Shown here in pieces: positions 1 through 8,488 of a stretch of 64,000 bases of DNA. The notes beneath the pieces were generated by a model. It did not search any database and was not told the DNA's origin. It worked only from the letters and a program-made list of their open reading frames with translations. The DNA is taken from contig JAUYFM010000068.1 in the NCBI GenBank assembly GCA_030690945.1, positions 1 to 64,000 of the forward strand, given 5' to 3'. The position numbers were made by a program, and so were the translations under genes. Each line of letters starts with the position of its first letter. Position 1 is the first letter of the stretch. This DNA is from Smithellaceae bacterium (lineage in GTDB: Bacteria > Desulfobacterota > Syntrophia > Syntrophales > Smithellaceae).

Positions 1-150
1 TGTGAAATGGGAGTCTGTAACGTTCTGCCAACCGTTTGTGAAGGCACTTTTGAAAACCTGTTTTTCAGGTCTTAAAAGCAGCCGTTGGGTGGGGGATTTT
101 CAAGTGGCCACAGGTGGGGGATTTTGGGTGGCCACCCGGGAGCATATCCA
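1..150. mobile_element. Probable end of an IS21-family insertion sequence
   Basis: Two near-identical units lie in tandem at 88-110 and 113-134; each begins GGTGGGGGATTTT and ends GTGGCCA. Tandem copies of this kind of motif are typical of the noncoding ends of IS21-family elements, next to istB. No transposase is visible, so the element would extend left of the window or be a solo end. The right border is uncertain and is set to about 150, because homology to the following gene fragment starts at about 160-180. The open frames across this stretch do not look like real proteins. Confidence 0.45.
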
Positions 151-159
151 ATTGATATG

Positions 160-549
160 GATAGGTTCGGTGAGAGAGGCGGTGTTTGGATTTGTGGGTT
201 TCACGAGGTTAAAAGCTTATCTTTTGTTCTTCGGGAAATGCTTATTAAAACTCACTCCGTAAAATTGTTACAAGAAAACAAAGGCGACAAGATGGAATTG
301 TTATACAATTATCTGACGAGTACAGAATTTGTGCAAAACATTAAAAGAATAGTCGAAAATTATGATGCCATGTTGGACCAGCTTAACACAGAGAAAAAAG
401 CAATCACTAAGATATGGGCAACAAGAGAGAAACAAATATGGGTTGTCCAAGAAAATATATCGGCATTATTTGGTTCAATTAAAGGCATAGCAGGAAAAGA
501 ACTTGAGACTTCAAATGTTCTGGCACTACCTGATAGAGAATTAGAATAA
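160..549 (+). pseudogene. C-terminal fragment of a DUF2130-family protein
   Basis: The reading frame ending at 549 carries the conserved C-terminal part of DUF2130 proteins: GVWICGFHEV, then LREMLIKTHS, then GDKMELLYNYLTS and the IWATREKQI segment. DUF2130 proteins are usually several hundred residues with a long coiled coil ahead of this region. Here only about 125 residues remain, with no start codon or ribosome-binding site of their own, directly after the IS21-like end. I read it as a gene truncated by insertion and decay. The family identification comes from motif memory. Confidence 0.6.
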
Positions 550-551
550 AG

Positions 552-653
552 GGAACAAACGGATTGGCAGTTCTTGTTTTTGATGACGAGACTGAAACGA
601 CCAATATATTCCTGGCGGATGATCCGATATTAAAAAAGCTCAACACAGCATAA
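552..653 (+). pseudogene. Short coding-like remnant, unknown family
   Basis: This frame gives about 33 residues with protein-like composition (TNGLAVLVFDDETETT, then a LADDPILKKL-like end) and closes with TAA at 651. It has no start codon or ribosome-binding site. It may be the tail of a gene eroded together with the DUF2130 fragment before it. I do not recognise the family. From 654 to the next gene (816) I see only AT-rich sequence. Confidence 0.2.
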
Positions 654-815
654 CCCGTATATAAGATTATAAAACATACATTTAGTGAGAGATGTTTTTA
701 ATACAAAGGTTAAATAGGCTTCATGATGTGAGTATTCAAAATTATTCAAAGATATGCTATCGTTCAACGCTGTTTTTACTGACCGGAATAAAATCAGTTG
801 CAGGAGGAGGAAGAC

Positions 816-1232
816 ATGAAACTATCGCGGCAGGAACTTATTAAAGCACTGCAGGGTTGGAACCAGGCATGGGAGAACCACGACCTGGAGGGGGTCATTG
901 CCCTTTTTGACGACGACATTTTATTCGAGAACTGGACAGGAGCCAAGGCAAAGGGGAAGGAAGCCCTCCGTAAGGCCTGGGCACCATGGTTTGCCAACCA
1001 CGGTGGTTTTCGCTTTATCGGAGAGGATATGTTCGTCGATGAGGAAGACCAGAAGATCCTATATCGCTGGATCTTTGAGAGCCCGTCTTTTGAAAAAGGT
1101 TTTGAGGGGAAACCAGAACGGCGGCGTGGTGTGGATCTACTCCATTTTAAAGATGGGCGAATTTTTGAGAAGCTGACTTATTCCAAGACGACTATTGAAA
1201 TTGACGGGAAAAGGATGGCTTTTCACCTTTGA
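816..1232 (+). CDS. SnoaL-like / NTF2-fold protein
   Basis: This is a 138-residue protein of the SnoaL/NTF2-like cone fold, a family covering polyketide cyclases, isomerases and many small ligand-binding proteins. The cues are the N-terminal helix with [17 protein letters not shown], the central [19 protein letters not shown] segment, and a C-terminal sheet with [12 protein letters not shown]. The start at 816 is preferred because AGGAGGAGG lies at 802-810; an in-frame TTG at 798 lies upstream of that site. It has no signal peptide, so it should be cytosolic. The molybdoenzyme gene begins 65 bases downstream on the same strand, so the two may be co-expressed. Substrate is unknown. Confidence 0.7.
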   Translation: MKLSRQELIKALQGWNQAWENHDLEGVIALFDDDILFENWTGAKAKGKEALRKAWAPWFANHGGFRFIGEDMFVDEEDQKILYRWIFESPSFEKGFEGKPERRRGVDLLHFKDGRIFEKLTYSKTTIEIDGKRMAFHL

Positions 1233-1297
1233 GAGACAGAACTTCCCTATGTTTATCGCAACATAGTACAATGCATTATCAAAAGGGGATGGAATCC

Positions 1298-3445
1298 ATG
1301 GCGACCGAAGTGGAAGCGAATCGGGGCGAGCGAATTGTGACAAGTACCTGCGCTGGCGACTGCGGCGGACGTTGTCCGCTCAAGGTATATGTACAGGACG
1401 GGAAGGTCATGAAGATTACAACTGACGACCGGTTCGGTCCGGATCTCCAGGCTTGCGCCCGCGGCCTGATCCAGCGGGATGTCCTCTATGCGCCTGACCG
1501 GATCACCGTTCCTTTGAAGCGGACTGGTCCCCGGGGGAGCGGCAAATTTGCGCCGATCAGTTGGGATGAGGCCCTGGATACCGTTTCCGAGGCGCTCAAG
1601 GAAGCCAAAGAAAAAGATGGGCCGCAATCCGTTTTCCTCATGGACTACTCCGGTTCGGTAAGCCTGTTGCATGGGACGCAAAAAGCAAGCCGACGCTTCT
1701 TTTCCTTCTTCGGCGGCTGTACCTCCTGGCGCGGCAATTCGTCCATGGAAGGGGCAGTGTTTTCTTCCAAGGCGACCTTCGGCACAATCTTCACGGGCAA
1801 CTCGCGCGACAATTTTCTTTCTTCCCAACTCATCATTCTCTGGGGCTGGAATCCTCTCGATAGCCGCTTCGGTCCGGAGACGGCCGGATACCTGATAAAG
1901 GCGAAGGAGAGAGGCGCGAAGATCATCTCCGTCGATCCCCGATCGAACAACTCGGCTGAAAAGCTGGCCAACCAGTGGATCGCCGTTAAACCGGGCACGG
2001 ATGCGGCGCTGATGATTGCCATGGCTTATGTGATGATCGCGGACGATCTGTACGATCGAACTTTCATCGAAACGTATACGTCCGGATTTGAGCAATTCAA
2101 AGAATATGTGACGGGAGCGGCGGACAGCATACCCAAGACGCCTGCCTGGGCCGAGGAGATCACGGGAGTGCCGAGGGAATCGATCGAAAGACTCGCCCGT
2201 GATTACGCCACGCAGAAGCCAGCGGCCCTTTGTGCCGGGTGGGCTCCGGGGCGATCCGCATTCGGCGAGCAATACCACCGTGCAGCTGCGACGCTCGCGG
2301 CGATGACCGGGAATATCGGCATCCAGGGCGGCCATGTGTCGGGTGGGACCGATGTCAAAATGGAGGGCTTTCTTTGGGGCTCGCTCGAAGTTCCGGGGGG
2401 CAAAAACCCCGCCGTGTACATCACGGATATCTATAATCTCCTTTTGAAAGGGAAAGCGGGCGGGTATCCAAGTGACATCCGGATTCTCTACATAGTCGGC
2501 TCCAACGTGCTCAACCAGTTTTTGAATTTAAACAAAGGGATCAAGGCAATGCAAGCTCCGGCGTTTACCGTTATCCATGAACTGTTCATGACTCCCACCG
2601 CCCGCTATGCCGATATAGTGCTGCCAGTGGCGCACTTCATGGAAAGGGAAGACATCGGCCAGCCTTTTGTCGGGGGAACGTATAACATTGTCATGGAGAA
2701 GGCGGTGGATGCGTTAGGCGATGCCAGAACCGATCTGGCCATCTTCACGGAGCTCGCTGCCCGCCTGGGCCTGGCAGGTTTCAACGACAAGACGGACGAG
2801 GAATGGCTCAAGGAGTTTGTATCCCAAACGCCCGGGTTGCCTCCCTATGATGTCCTCAGAGATATTAAAGTTCATCGCGTCAACCTCGCCAGGCCCCTGG
2901 TGGCTTTTCGCAAGCAGATTAAAGATCCCGGGAATAACCCCTTTCCAACGCCGTCCGGGAAGATCGAAATTTTCAGTCAGAAGATTGCCGCGATGAAAAA
3001 TCCGCTGATTCCGCCGATTCCGCAATTCATCGACGCCTGGGATGGACCGCGCGATCCGCTTGCCAAAAAATATCCACTGCAGCTTGTCAGTCCGCATTCG
3101 AAGTTCCGGGTGAATTCCACGCTTGACAATATCCCGCGTCTTAAAAAAATTGCCGACGATGCAATATGGCTCAGTCCTCAGGATGCGGAAACGCGGGGAA
3201 TCAGAAACGGCGACAAAGTCAGGATCTATAATGATCGGGGGCAGTTGGTGGTAACCGCAAAAGTGACTGCGCGTATCATGCGGGGTGTGACCAGCCTCGA
3301 TGCCGGGGCCTGGTATAAACCTGATGAGACGGGAGTCGATCACGGCGGCTGTGTCAACGTTCTTACCCGGGATGAAAAGACACCGGCCGGTGCCTTCCCG
3401 AGTAATACCTGCCTCGTGCAGATTGAGAAATACGATGGCGCATGA
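1298..3445 (+). CDS. Molybdopterin-dependent oxidoreductase, DMSO reductase superfamily
   Basis: This 715-residue protein belongs to the Mo/W-bis-MGD family. An N-terminal [4Fe-4S] site is seen as Cys18, Cys22, Cys26 and Cys53 (CAGDCGGRC, then QACARG). The molybdopterin-binding domains follow, with [10 protein letters not shown] and ISVDPRSN, and the C-terminal MGD-binding domain starts near residue 580. At the usual metal-ligand position the sequence is RGNSSMEGA, so the ligand appears to be a serine, as in DmsA-type enzymes, not cysteine or selenocysteine. There is no twin-arginine signal, so it is predicted cytoplasmic. No partner iron-sulfur or membrane subunit is adjacent. The start at 1298 is supported by a GGGG/GGA stretch just upstream; ATG at 1289 is an alternative. 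The substrate cannot be told from sequence. Confidence 0.85.
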   Translation: MATEVEANRGERIVTSTCAGDCGGRCPLKVYVQDGKVMKITTDDRFGPDLQACARGLIQRDVLYAPDRITVPLKRTGPRGSGKFAPISWDEALDTVSEALKEAKEKDGPQSVFLMDYSGSVSLLHGTQKASRRFFSFFGGCTSWRGNSSMEGAVFSSKATFGTIFTGNSRDNFLSSQLIILWGWNPLDSRFGPETAGYLIKAKERGAKIISVDPRSNNSAEKLANQWIAVKPGTDAALMIAMAYVMIADDLYDRTFIETYTSGFEQFKEYVTGAADSIPKTPAWAEEITGVPRESIERLARDYATQKPAALCAGWAPGRSAFGEQYHRAAATLAAMTGNIGIQGGHVSGGTDVKMEGFLWGSLEVPGGKNPAVYITDIYNLLLKGKAGGYPSDIRILYIVGSNVLNQFLNLNKGIKAMQAPAFTVIHELFMTPTARYADIVLPVAHFMEREDIGQPFVGGTYNIVMEKAVDALGDARTDLAIFTELAARLGLAGFNDKTDEEWLKEFVSQTPGLPPYDVLRDIKVHRVNLARPLVAFRKQIKDPGNNPFPTPSGKIEIFSQKIAAMKNPLIPPIPQFIDAWDGPRDPLAKKYPLQLVSPHSKFRVNSTLDNIPRLKKIADDAIWLSPQDAETRGIRNGDKVRIYNDRGQLVVTAKVTARIMRGVTSLDAGAWYKPDETGVDHGGCVNVLTRDEKTPAGAFPSNTCLVQIEKYDGA

Positions 3446-3458
3446 CAATTCTTGGTGA

Positions 3459-3677
3459 ATTCCGGTTGAAAGTGCACCACTTTTAGTTAAAGAAAAGATC
3501 TCTTATGAAGTCGAATATCGTGCTGTATGGCCCGACAAGAGTGTCCATTACATTACTGGTCGAGGCATGTTGGTTCGCGATAAAACTGGTCGATCAGCAA
3601 GGATCAATGGTGTCATCTGGGATATTACCAAACAACTGGATTCTATTAAATCTTATAGCACGTCTTTGGACGAATAA
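3459..3677 (+). pseudogene. Orphan PAS-domain fragment
   Basis: The frame closing with TAA at 3675-3677 reads as the second half of a PAS domain: YEVEYRAVWPDKSVHYI, then GRGMLVRDKTGR and NGVIWDITKQ. This matches the usual PAS/PAC pattern of a charged strand, a glycine-rich turn and a closing WDIT motif. The frame opens after a stop at 3456 and has no credible start, and no kinase or output domain follows. It is best read as debris of a sensor gene between the molybdoenzyme and the tRNA. Confidence 0.6.
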
Positions 3678-3681
3678 CAAG

Positions 3682-3707
3682 AAAAAACCCGCTGTATATG
3701 CGGGTTT
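3682..3707 (-). terminator. Rho-independent terminator after tRNA-Arg
   Basis: Read on the minus strand, arms AACCCGC and GCGGGTT enclose a 7-base loop and are followed directly by a T run. It lies about 35 bases beyond the 3' end of the tRNA gene. Confidence 0.7.
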
Positions 3708-3741
3708 CGTGGACTTCTTAGGATGTTAGTGGATGATGACT

Positions 3742-3818
3742 TGGTGGGCGATGCGAGACTCGAACTCGCGGCCTATGGCTTCGGAGGCCAGCGCTCTATC
3801 CATCTGAGCTAATCGCCC
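3742..3818 (-). tRNA. tRNA-Arg, anticodon CCG, CCA end encoded
   Basis: On the minus strand the acceptor arms GGGCGAT and ATCGCCC pair fully. The D stem is GCTC with GAGC, and the T arm is GCGAG, TTCGAGT loop, CTCGC. The anticodon loop is C-T-CCG-A-A, which gives CCG, with T33 and A37 in place. The outermost anticodon-stem pair is a C-T mismatch; the other four pair. The discriminator A and CCA are encoded. It lies between metF upstream and a terminator downstream. Confidence 0.93.
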
Positions 3819-3895
3819 ACGCCCGGTGCTTCTACTATATCCCGTCATAATCTTCAATGAATAAAATTATTACGATATGAATTATAAACACCCTG

Positions 3896-5449
3896 TTAAT
3901 TTTCAGGCGAGTGACTGCCTTGTTTTTTTGAGGTATGATCTTTACCCAGATAGAAATTGATCCAGGATGACGTTTGATAAAGATCCCAGTTGCAGGGTGG
4001 AACAATGTCTTTGGACAGATGCACTTCCTCTCCGTGTTTCTTCAATCGGGCATAGGCCCGGACATAAACGCACTGTCTCTTTCCGGGATGAACCTCGCAC
4101 CACCCCTGGAAGCTCCCGCCGCAAGCGCCGTTGCGCTGGTTTTTCGGGCATTGCGACATCGGGCAGAGGTAGGCGACATCGATGAGGGCGCAGTCTCCGC
4201 AGTCCTTGCAGTCAAAGAGCATGACCTTATTGAAGTGTTCCAACTTATGAAAGAAGCCTTCCATCTTTGTCCCTTCCACTTTGCGATAAAGGCTCCTCAT
4301 GACGCTGTAAAGTTTTTTCCCAGGCTCAAACATCAATTTATGGAAGAGCCGCGATAAACCATAGGAACATTCGATTTTGGCATCAAGCGACTGAGATTGT
4401 CGCTTAGTCGGCGTTTCCCGGTTAAGGCCCGTGTCCGGATCGCGCTCAAAGTAATAAAAACCGCCGTCAATGGGATAATCGAAGTGCCGAACCAGGTCGG
4501 TCCATTGGGAGGCAAGCGCTTCCCCCTGCCGGATAATCTCTTCCACCTGTTCATATTTGATATTGTGCCCGCCGATATGAACCCCGCTGAACCCCATCCC
4601 TTTCATGACCGCATACATCCGGGCGGCGCGCAGGATTCTGGCTCTCTCCCCCTTGTCCGGATCATTTCGCTCCCGGTCAATATCCGCAAGGAGTTTATCC
4701 GTGACAACGGAGCCCGGCAGGTCGTTACGGTTCATCATTTTGGCCGCGCCGAAAGGCAGGATATAAATATTGCCTACCAGGGGAATGTTAAAATTGTTTT
4801 GTTTCATGAAGAGTAGCACTTCGTGAAATTTTCGGGCATCGTAACCCAGCTGTGTGACAATGAATTGCGCGCCGGCTTCGATCTTTTTTTTCAGTTTGTA
4901 ATACTGGACCATCTGCTCTGCTTCAGTCGCCTTGAAGGGAGAAACGACAGCGCCCGGGGAAAAGTCGCTGGGTTGGTGACGGACGTTACCTTTGATTCCC
5001 GGATACGTAAGCCCCCGGTTCATGTCCGATATCAGTTGCAGGGCATGGATCGGATCCAGATCAAAGACCGGGGCAGGTCTTCCCTGGTAGCCGGATACGG
5101 GGTAATCCCCGCTCATCACCAGAAGGTTTCTGACCCCAGCCCGATCCAGGGCGTAGAGCTGGCTTTCGATTGCGTTGCGGTTCTTATCTTTGCAGGTAAA
5201 GTGGACGAGGGGCTCGATGCCCAGTTTCAGAATTTCACCGCCCATGAAATCAGCGGACATGGCCGGGGTTCCGCCCGGATTGTCCGTCAGGGTCAGGGCA
5301 TGGATAGTTCCCCCCGAAGCGGCCTGCCCGGCCAGAGCCATGGTCTTATCCTGGACCGCTTCTTTCGCGCCCCTTCCCGGCACCAGTTCCCAGGTGACCG
5401 GGAATATATTGGGATTCAATAAAGCCTCTTTAAAACGATTTTCCTGCAT
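3896..5449 (-). CDS. metF: Methylenetetrahydrofolate reductase with MetV-like C-terminal domain
   Basis: This 517-residue protein has an N-terminal MetF-type barrel (about 1-300; LTLTDNPGG and NLLVMSGDYP are typical). A C-terminal cysteine-rich domain (about 410-465) reads FDCKDCGDC, LCPMSQCPKNQRNGACGG, then WCEVHPGKRQCV. In acetogens the equivalent MetV is often a separate subunit; here the two are one chain. The expected reaction is interconversion of 5,10-methylene- and 5-methyl-tetrahydrofolate, for methionine synthesis or the methyl branch of the Wood-Ljungdahl pathway. The start at 5449 is chosen over ATG at 5488 because AGGAGG lies 8 bases upstream. No other one-carbon gene is adjacent. 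Confidence 0.9.
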   Translation of the reverse strand: MQENRFKEALLNPNIFPVTWELVPGRGAKEAVQDKTMALAGQAASGGTIHALTLTDNPGGTPAMSADFMGGEILKLGIEPLVHFTCKDKNRNAIESQLYALDRAGVRNLLVMSGDYPVSGYQGRPAPVFDLDPIHALQLISDMNRGLTYPGIKGNVRHQPSDFSPGAVVSPFKATEAEQMVQYYKLKKKIEAGAQFIVTQLGYDARKFHEVLLFMKQNNFNIPLVGNIYILPFGAAKMMNRNDLPGSVVTDKLLADIDRERNDPDKGERARILRAARMYAVMKGMGFSGVHIGGHNIKYEQVEEIIRQGEALASQWTDLVRHFDYPIDGGFYYFERDPDTGLNRETPTKRQSQSLDAKIECSYGLSRLFHKLMFEPGKKLYSVMRSLYRKVEGTKMEGFFHKLEHFNKVMLFDCKDCGDCALIDVAYLCPMSQCPKNQRNGACGGSFQGWCEVHPGKRQCVYVRAYARLKKHGEEVHLSKDIVPPCNWDLYQTSSWINFYLGKDHTSKKQGSHSPEN

Positions 5450-5532
5450 AGATATGTCCTCCTGAGAGCCGTGCGCCAAAATTCGCATTTACGAAAGGCA
5501 TTGTCAACCGTTTTTCACGAGACAGGTCAATA

Positions 5533-5592
5533 GGCTGAAGGCTGACCCCCTTGCTCACCTAAAGGTGACTCGAGGGGGCGCGAGGCTGAAGG
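5533..5592 (+). repeat. Nested palindrome, copy A (inverted partner at 5705-5755)
   Basis: The order is CCCCC, TTGC, TCACC, TAAA, GGTGA, CTCGA, GGGGG, CGCGA, so a TCACC/GGTGA hairpin sits inside a CCCCC/GGGGG pair with unequal spacers. The direct repeat GGCTGA flanks the unit at 5540-5545 and 5584-5589. A closely similar unit lies inverted about 115 bases further on. The 360-base gap between metF and the amidase (divergent) contains only these two copies and simple GGCTGAAGG-type repetition; no gene is seen. Confidence 0.75.
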
Positions 5593-5704
5593 TTATAAGA
5601 TACAGATGATAGTTTATTTTTCCGACGGTTTATCTTGAACTCTATGTTTAGCAAACCACAAACCCTGCTTCATACTAACAGCCTTCGGTCCTCAGCCTTT
5701 AGCC

Positions 5705-5755
5705 TTCAGTCTCGCGCCCCCTCGCGTGACCTTTAGGTTAGCAAGGGGGTCAGTC
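5705..5755 (-). repeat. Nested palindrome, copy B
   Basis: Read on the minus strand the order is CCCCC, TTGC, TAACC, TAAA, GGTCA, CGCGA, GGGGG, CGCGA, the same layout as copy A. On the plus strand it is flanked by the direct repeat TCAGTC at 5706-5711 and 5750-5755. Compared with copy A the inner arms differ (TCACC/GGTGA against TAACC/GGTCA) while the outer arms and loop are kept. Confidence 0.75.
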
Positions 5756-5809
5756 TTCAACCTTCAACCTTTTCTTGCAGTTGCTGTGGAAATTTGTTAC
5801 TTTCATGCC

Positions 5810-7363
5810 ATGCGTTCGGGAAAGCAAAAGTTGACACAGAAAATCTTATATTGTCTGGCGATTCTTGTTATTGCTTGCTGGTCTTCTCAAGGATTCGCCG
5901 CGACCGAAATATCCAATATCCGGTATTGGAGCGCACCCGATCACACGCGTGTTGTGTTTGATCTCAGCACTGAACCGGACTATCGGTTTAATATCAGGGG
6001 GAATCTTATCACTCTGGAATTTTCCGATGCCTCTTTTCATTCATCGTTACCCGCTGAAAAGATAATCGGCAAACACGGCATCAGCAAAATCATTTTCACA
6101 ACCGCGGACGGCAATAAATGTAAAATTGAAATTATGCTCGATCAACCTTTAAAAGCGGAAGTTTTCAAGTTAAAAAAATTCATGGATAAGCCTGACCGCG
6201 TCGTTGTGGATATTATTGTGGCACAGGCCGTAAAAAAAGAAGCCGCCAAGGAACGGACGCCGCCGTCCGTAAAAAAAAGAGTGATTGTGATTGACCCCGG
6301 CCACGGCGGAGAAGATCCCGGTGCCGTGGGTAAAAACGGAACGTATGAGAAGCATGTCGTACTGGCCATCAGCCGTGAAATAAAAAAAGCGATTGATAAA
6401 ATGCCCGGATATCGTGCGATATTAACCCGCGACGGAGATTATTATGTATCTTTCAGCAAGCGTCTAAACGTGGCCAGGCAGGCTAGCGCGAGCCTCTTCA
6501 TCAGCGTTCATGCCGACGCGGCGAGAAACCGCCAGGCCAGAGGCACTTCCGTGTATTGCCTCTCCACGGGCGCCGCAAGTAATGAGGCTGCAAAATTGTT
6601 GGCGAACAACGAAAACCTGTCCGATATCATCGGTGGCGTCCCCTACGGCGAAGGCAATAACCAATCCGATGAAATCATTCTGAATATGTTTCAAACCAAC
6701 ACCATCAATCTGTCGAAAACGTTTGCCGCCGGTTTGCTTGATCAGATTGGTCGGGTGCAATGTCTGAAGTATCCCAATTTTCATGAGGCGCCCTTTCGTG
6801 TTTTGAAATTGCTGGATACCCCGGCCGTGCTTCTGGAAACGGCATTTATCTCCCATCCGCAGGAAGAGCTCACATTGAAAACAGGCAGCTTCAGGAAAAT
6901 GATTGCTTCAGCGGTTGCATCATCCGTCGCCAATTACTTTTCCGGCTCATCTTCCGTTGCGTCGGCCCGTGACACAAGCAAAAAGGAAGACAACGACGCC
7001 CCCACGTTAAAAAAGGCCGCGGACACCACTCGTCCGGTGGAAACGATAACGTATCGCGTTCGACGCGGTGATAATCTGAATGCGATAGCCAGACAACATG
7101 AAACGAGCCTTGCCTTGCTTTTAAAGCTGAATCAACTGAAAATCAACGATCCTCTCTATATCGGCCGGAAAATTCTTGTTCCGGTTGCCAAACGTGAGAT
7201 CGCCGCCGGAAGACTTCTGAAAGAATACTCGGTTCAAAAAGGCGATACGCTGTTTTCTCTAGCCAAAAGCAGTGCCGTCACCGTCGATGAATTGCGTCGC
7301 CTCAATAACATGACGGATTCCGATGTTTTATTTTCAGGACAGAAAATTAAACTGCCCCAATAA
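5810..7363 (+). CDS. N-acetylmuramoyl-L-alanine amidase (AMIN, Amidase_3, two LysM)
   Basis: This 517-residue exported cell-wall hydrolase cleaves the amide bond between N-acetylmuramic acid and L-alanine. In order: a signal sequence (about 5-32), an AMIN domain (about 35-135), and an Amidase_3 catalytic domain (about 157-385). Zinc/catalytic signatures are IDPGHGG, the Glu in TYEKHVV, SVHADA and LLETAF. Two LysM repeats (about 418-517) begin YRVRRGDNL and YSVQKGDTL. It resembles AmiC-type septal amidases with LysM added for peptidoglycan binding. The start at 5810 is chosen because it leads straight into the signal peptide; the frame upstream runs into the repeat. Confidence 0.92.
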   Translation: MRSGKQKLTQKILYCLAILVIACWSSQGFAATEISNIRYWSAPDHTRVVFDLSTEPDYRFNIRGNLITLEFSDASFHSSLPAEKIIGKHGISKIIFTTADGNKCKIEIMLDQPLKAEVFKLKKFMDKPDRVVVDIIVAQAVKKEAAKERTPPSVKKRVIVIDPGHGGEDPGAVGKNGTYEKHVVLAISREIKKAIDKMPGYRAILTRDGDYYVSFSKRLNVARQASASLFISVHADAARNRQARGTSVYCLSTGAASNEAAKLLANNENLSDIIGGVPYGEGNNQSDEIILNMFQTNTINLSKTFAAGLLDQIGRVQCLKYPNFHEAPFRVLKLLDTPAVLLETAFISHPQEELTLKTGSFRKMIASAVASSVANYFSGSSSVASARDTSKKEDNDAPTLKKAADTTRPVETITYRVRRGDNLNAIARQHETSLALLLKLNQLKINDPLYIGRKILVPVAKREIAAGRLLKEYSVQKGDTLFSLAKSSAVTVDELRRLNNMTDSDVLFSGQKIKLPQ

Positions 7364-7439
7364 CCAGGATGGCAGGCGCGCCCGGCCATAAACGGTTTAT
7401 ATAATTATCGTGAGAAAGTTTTGCGGATATTTATGACTG

Positions 7440-7456
7440 TTGCAACTAAACTGCAA
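7440..7456. promoter_or_regulatory. Candidate operator upstream of znuA
   Basis: A perfect inverted repeat, TTGCA and TGCAA with a 7-base spacer, lies 57 bases before the znuA start; another TTGCAA lies at 7484-7489. Zinc uptake operons are commonly controlled by Zur at inverted repeats, so this could be its site, but the exact motif is not one I can assign with certainty. Confidence 0.3.
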
Positions 7457-7513
7457 TTTTGGTACACAGGCACACCATACGAAGTTGCAAAGTCAACCAG
7501 GAGATAATGGGCC

Positions 7514-8488
7514 ATGATGGCGTTCACAAAAAAAGGTTTTCTTGTTCTGATTATCGGACTTTCATTGATTCTAGCCTGCAAGCAGACGGAGGAGCCTGTC
7601 GGGAAAGATACCCGTTTGAAAGTTATGGCCACGATTTTCCCTCTGTACGACTTTGCCCGTAACGTCGGCGGAGATAAAGTCACCGTTACAATGTTGCTGC
7701 CGCCTGCGACGGACGCTCATCACTACGAATTGAAGCCCAATGATATCGTCCGGGTCAGCAAAACGGATATTTTCCTTTTCACCAGTTTTGAAATGGAACA
7801 GTGGGCCTACAAAATTATCAATGCCGCCGCTGAAAAAACAAATATGCTGGCGGTCGAAGCCGGACAAGGCGCTTCCTTACTGCCTTTGTCGGCGTTACAT
7901 CAGCATGATGCGGAGGATCAACCTGCCCGACAAGAAAACGACATGGAACACGCGGCCAAATTTGATCCGCATACCTGGCTAGACTTCGCGAACGCGCAGA
8001 AAATGATCGACAACATCACGACGGCCTTCATCAACAAAGATCCAAAAAACAGTGAGACCTATAAAAAAAACGCACAGTCCTATAAGCTCAAACTGCTGGA
8101 ACTGGATCAAAAATACCGTGATCAATTACAGAACTGTAAAACAAGAACCATCCTACACGCCGGCCACTGGGCCTTTGCTTATCTCGCTTACAGGTACAAT
8201 TTAAAATATGTGGCGGCCTACAACATGTCGACGGAGGCAGAGCCCTCGCCGCAACAAATATTAACGCTGATTGAACAAGTCAAAGGACAAAAACTGACGT
8301 ATATTTATTATGAAGACCTGATGGCGCCAAGACTGGCCCAGACCATTGCCGGAGAATCAGGCGCGGGTCTGCTCAAGCTTAATAATGGACACGACATCAG
8401 TAAAAAGGATATCCAAAGCGGCGAATCATTCATTTCTCTGATGGAAAGAAATCTGGGGAATCTTAAAAAAGGATTGCAATGCCCATAA
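7514..8488 (+). CDS. znuA: Zinc-type ABC transporter substrate-binding lipoprotein
   Basis: This 324-residue cluster-A-I metal-binding protein (ZnuA/TroA family) has a lipobox (LILAC, Cys at about 22), so it should be lipid-anchored. MATIFPLYDFARNVGGD and the ligand region DAHHYELKP are family hallmarks. A His/Asp-rich loop (HQHDAEDQ through DMEHAAKFDPH) and HAGHWAF supply further metal-site histidines. It starts a tightly coupled operon: its stop overlaps the start of the ATPase gene. The ribosome-binding site is AGGAG near 7500; ATG at 7514 or 7517 are equivalent choices. Zinc is favoured over manganese because of the His-rich loop, but this is inference. Confidence 0.85.
   Translation: MMAFTKKGFLVLIIGLSLILACKQTEEPVGKDTRLKVMATIFPLYDFARNVGGDKVTVTMLLPPATDAHHYELKPNDIVRVSKTDIFLFTSFEMEQWAYKIINAAAEKTNMLAVEAGQGASLLPLSALHQHDAEDQPARQENDMEHAAKFDPHTWLDFANAQKMIDNITTAFINKDPKNSETYKKNAQSYKLKLLELDQKYRDQLQNCKTRTILHAGHWAFAYLAYRYNLKYVAAYNMSTEAEPSPQQILTLIEQVKGQKLTYIYYEDLMAPRLAQTIAGESGAGLLKLNNGHDISKKDIQSGESFISLMERNLGNLKKGLQCP

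Noticed and set aside
1-262. 86-codon plus-strand frame at the left edge
   Set aside because: It runs through the tandem noncoding motifs of the IS21-like end.
1253-2335. Long minus-strand open frame (360 codons) opposite the molybdoenzyme
   Set aside because: It is antisense to a gene with clear Fe-S and cofactor motifs, and its translation is Arg/Gly-rich without any domain.
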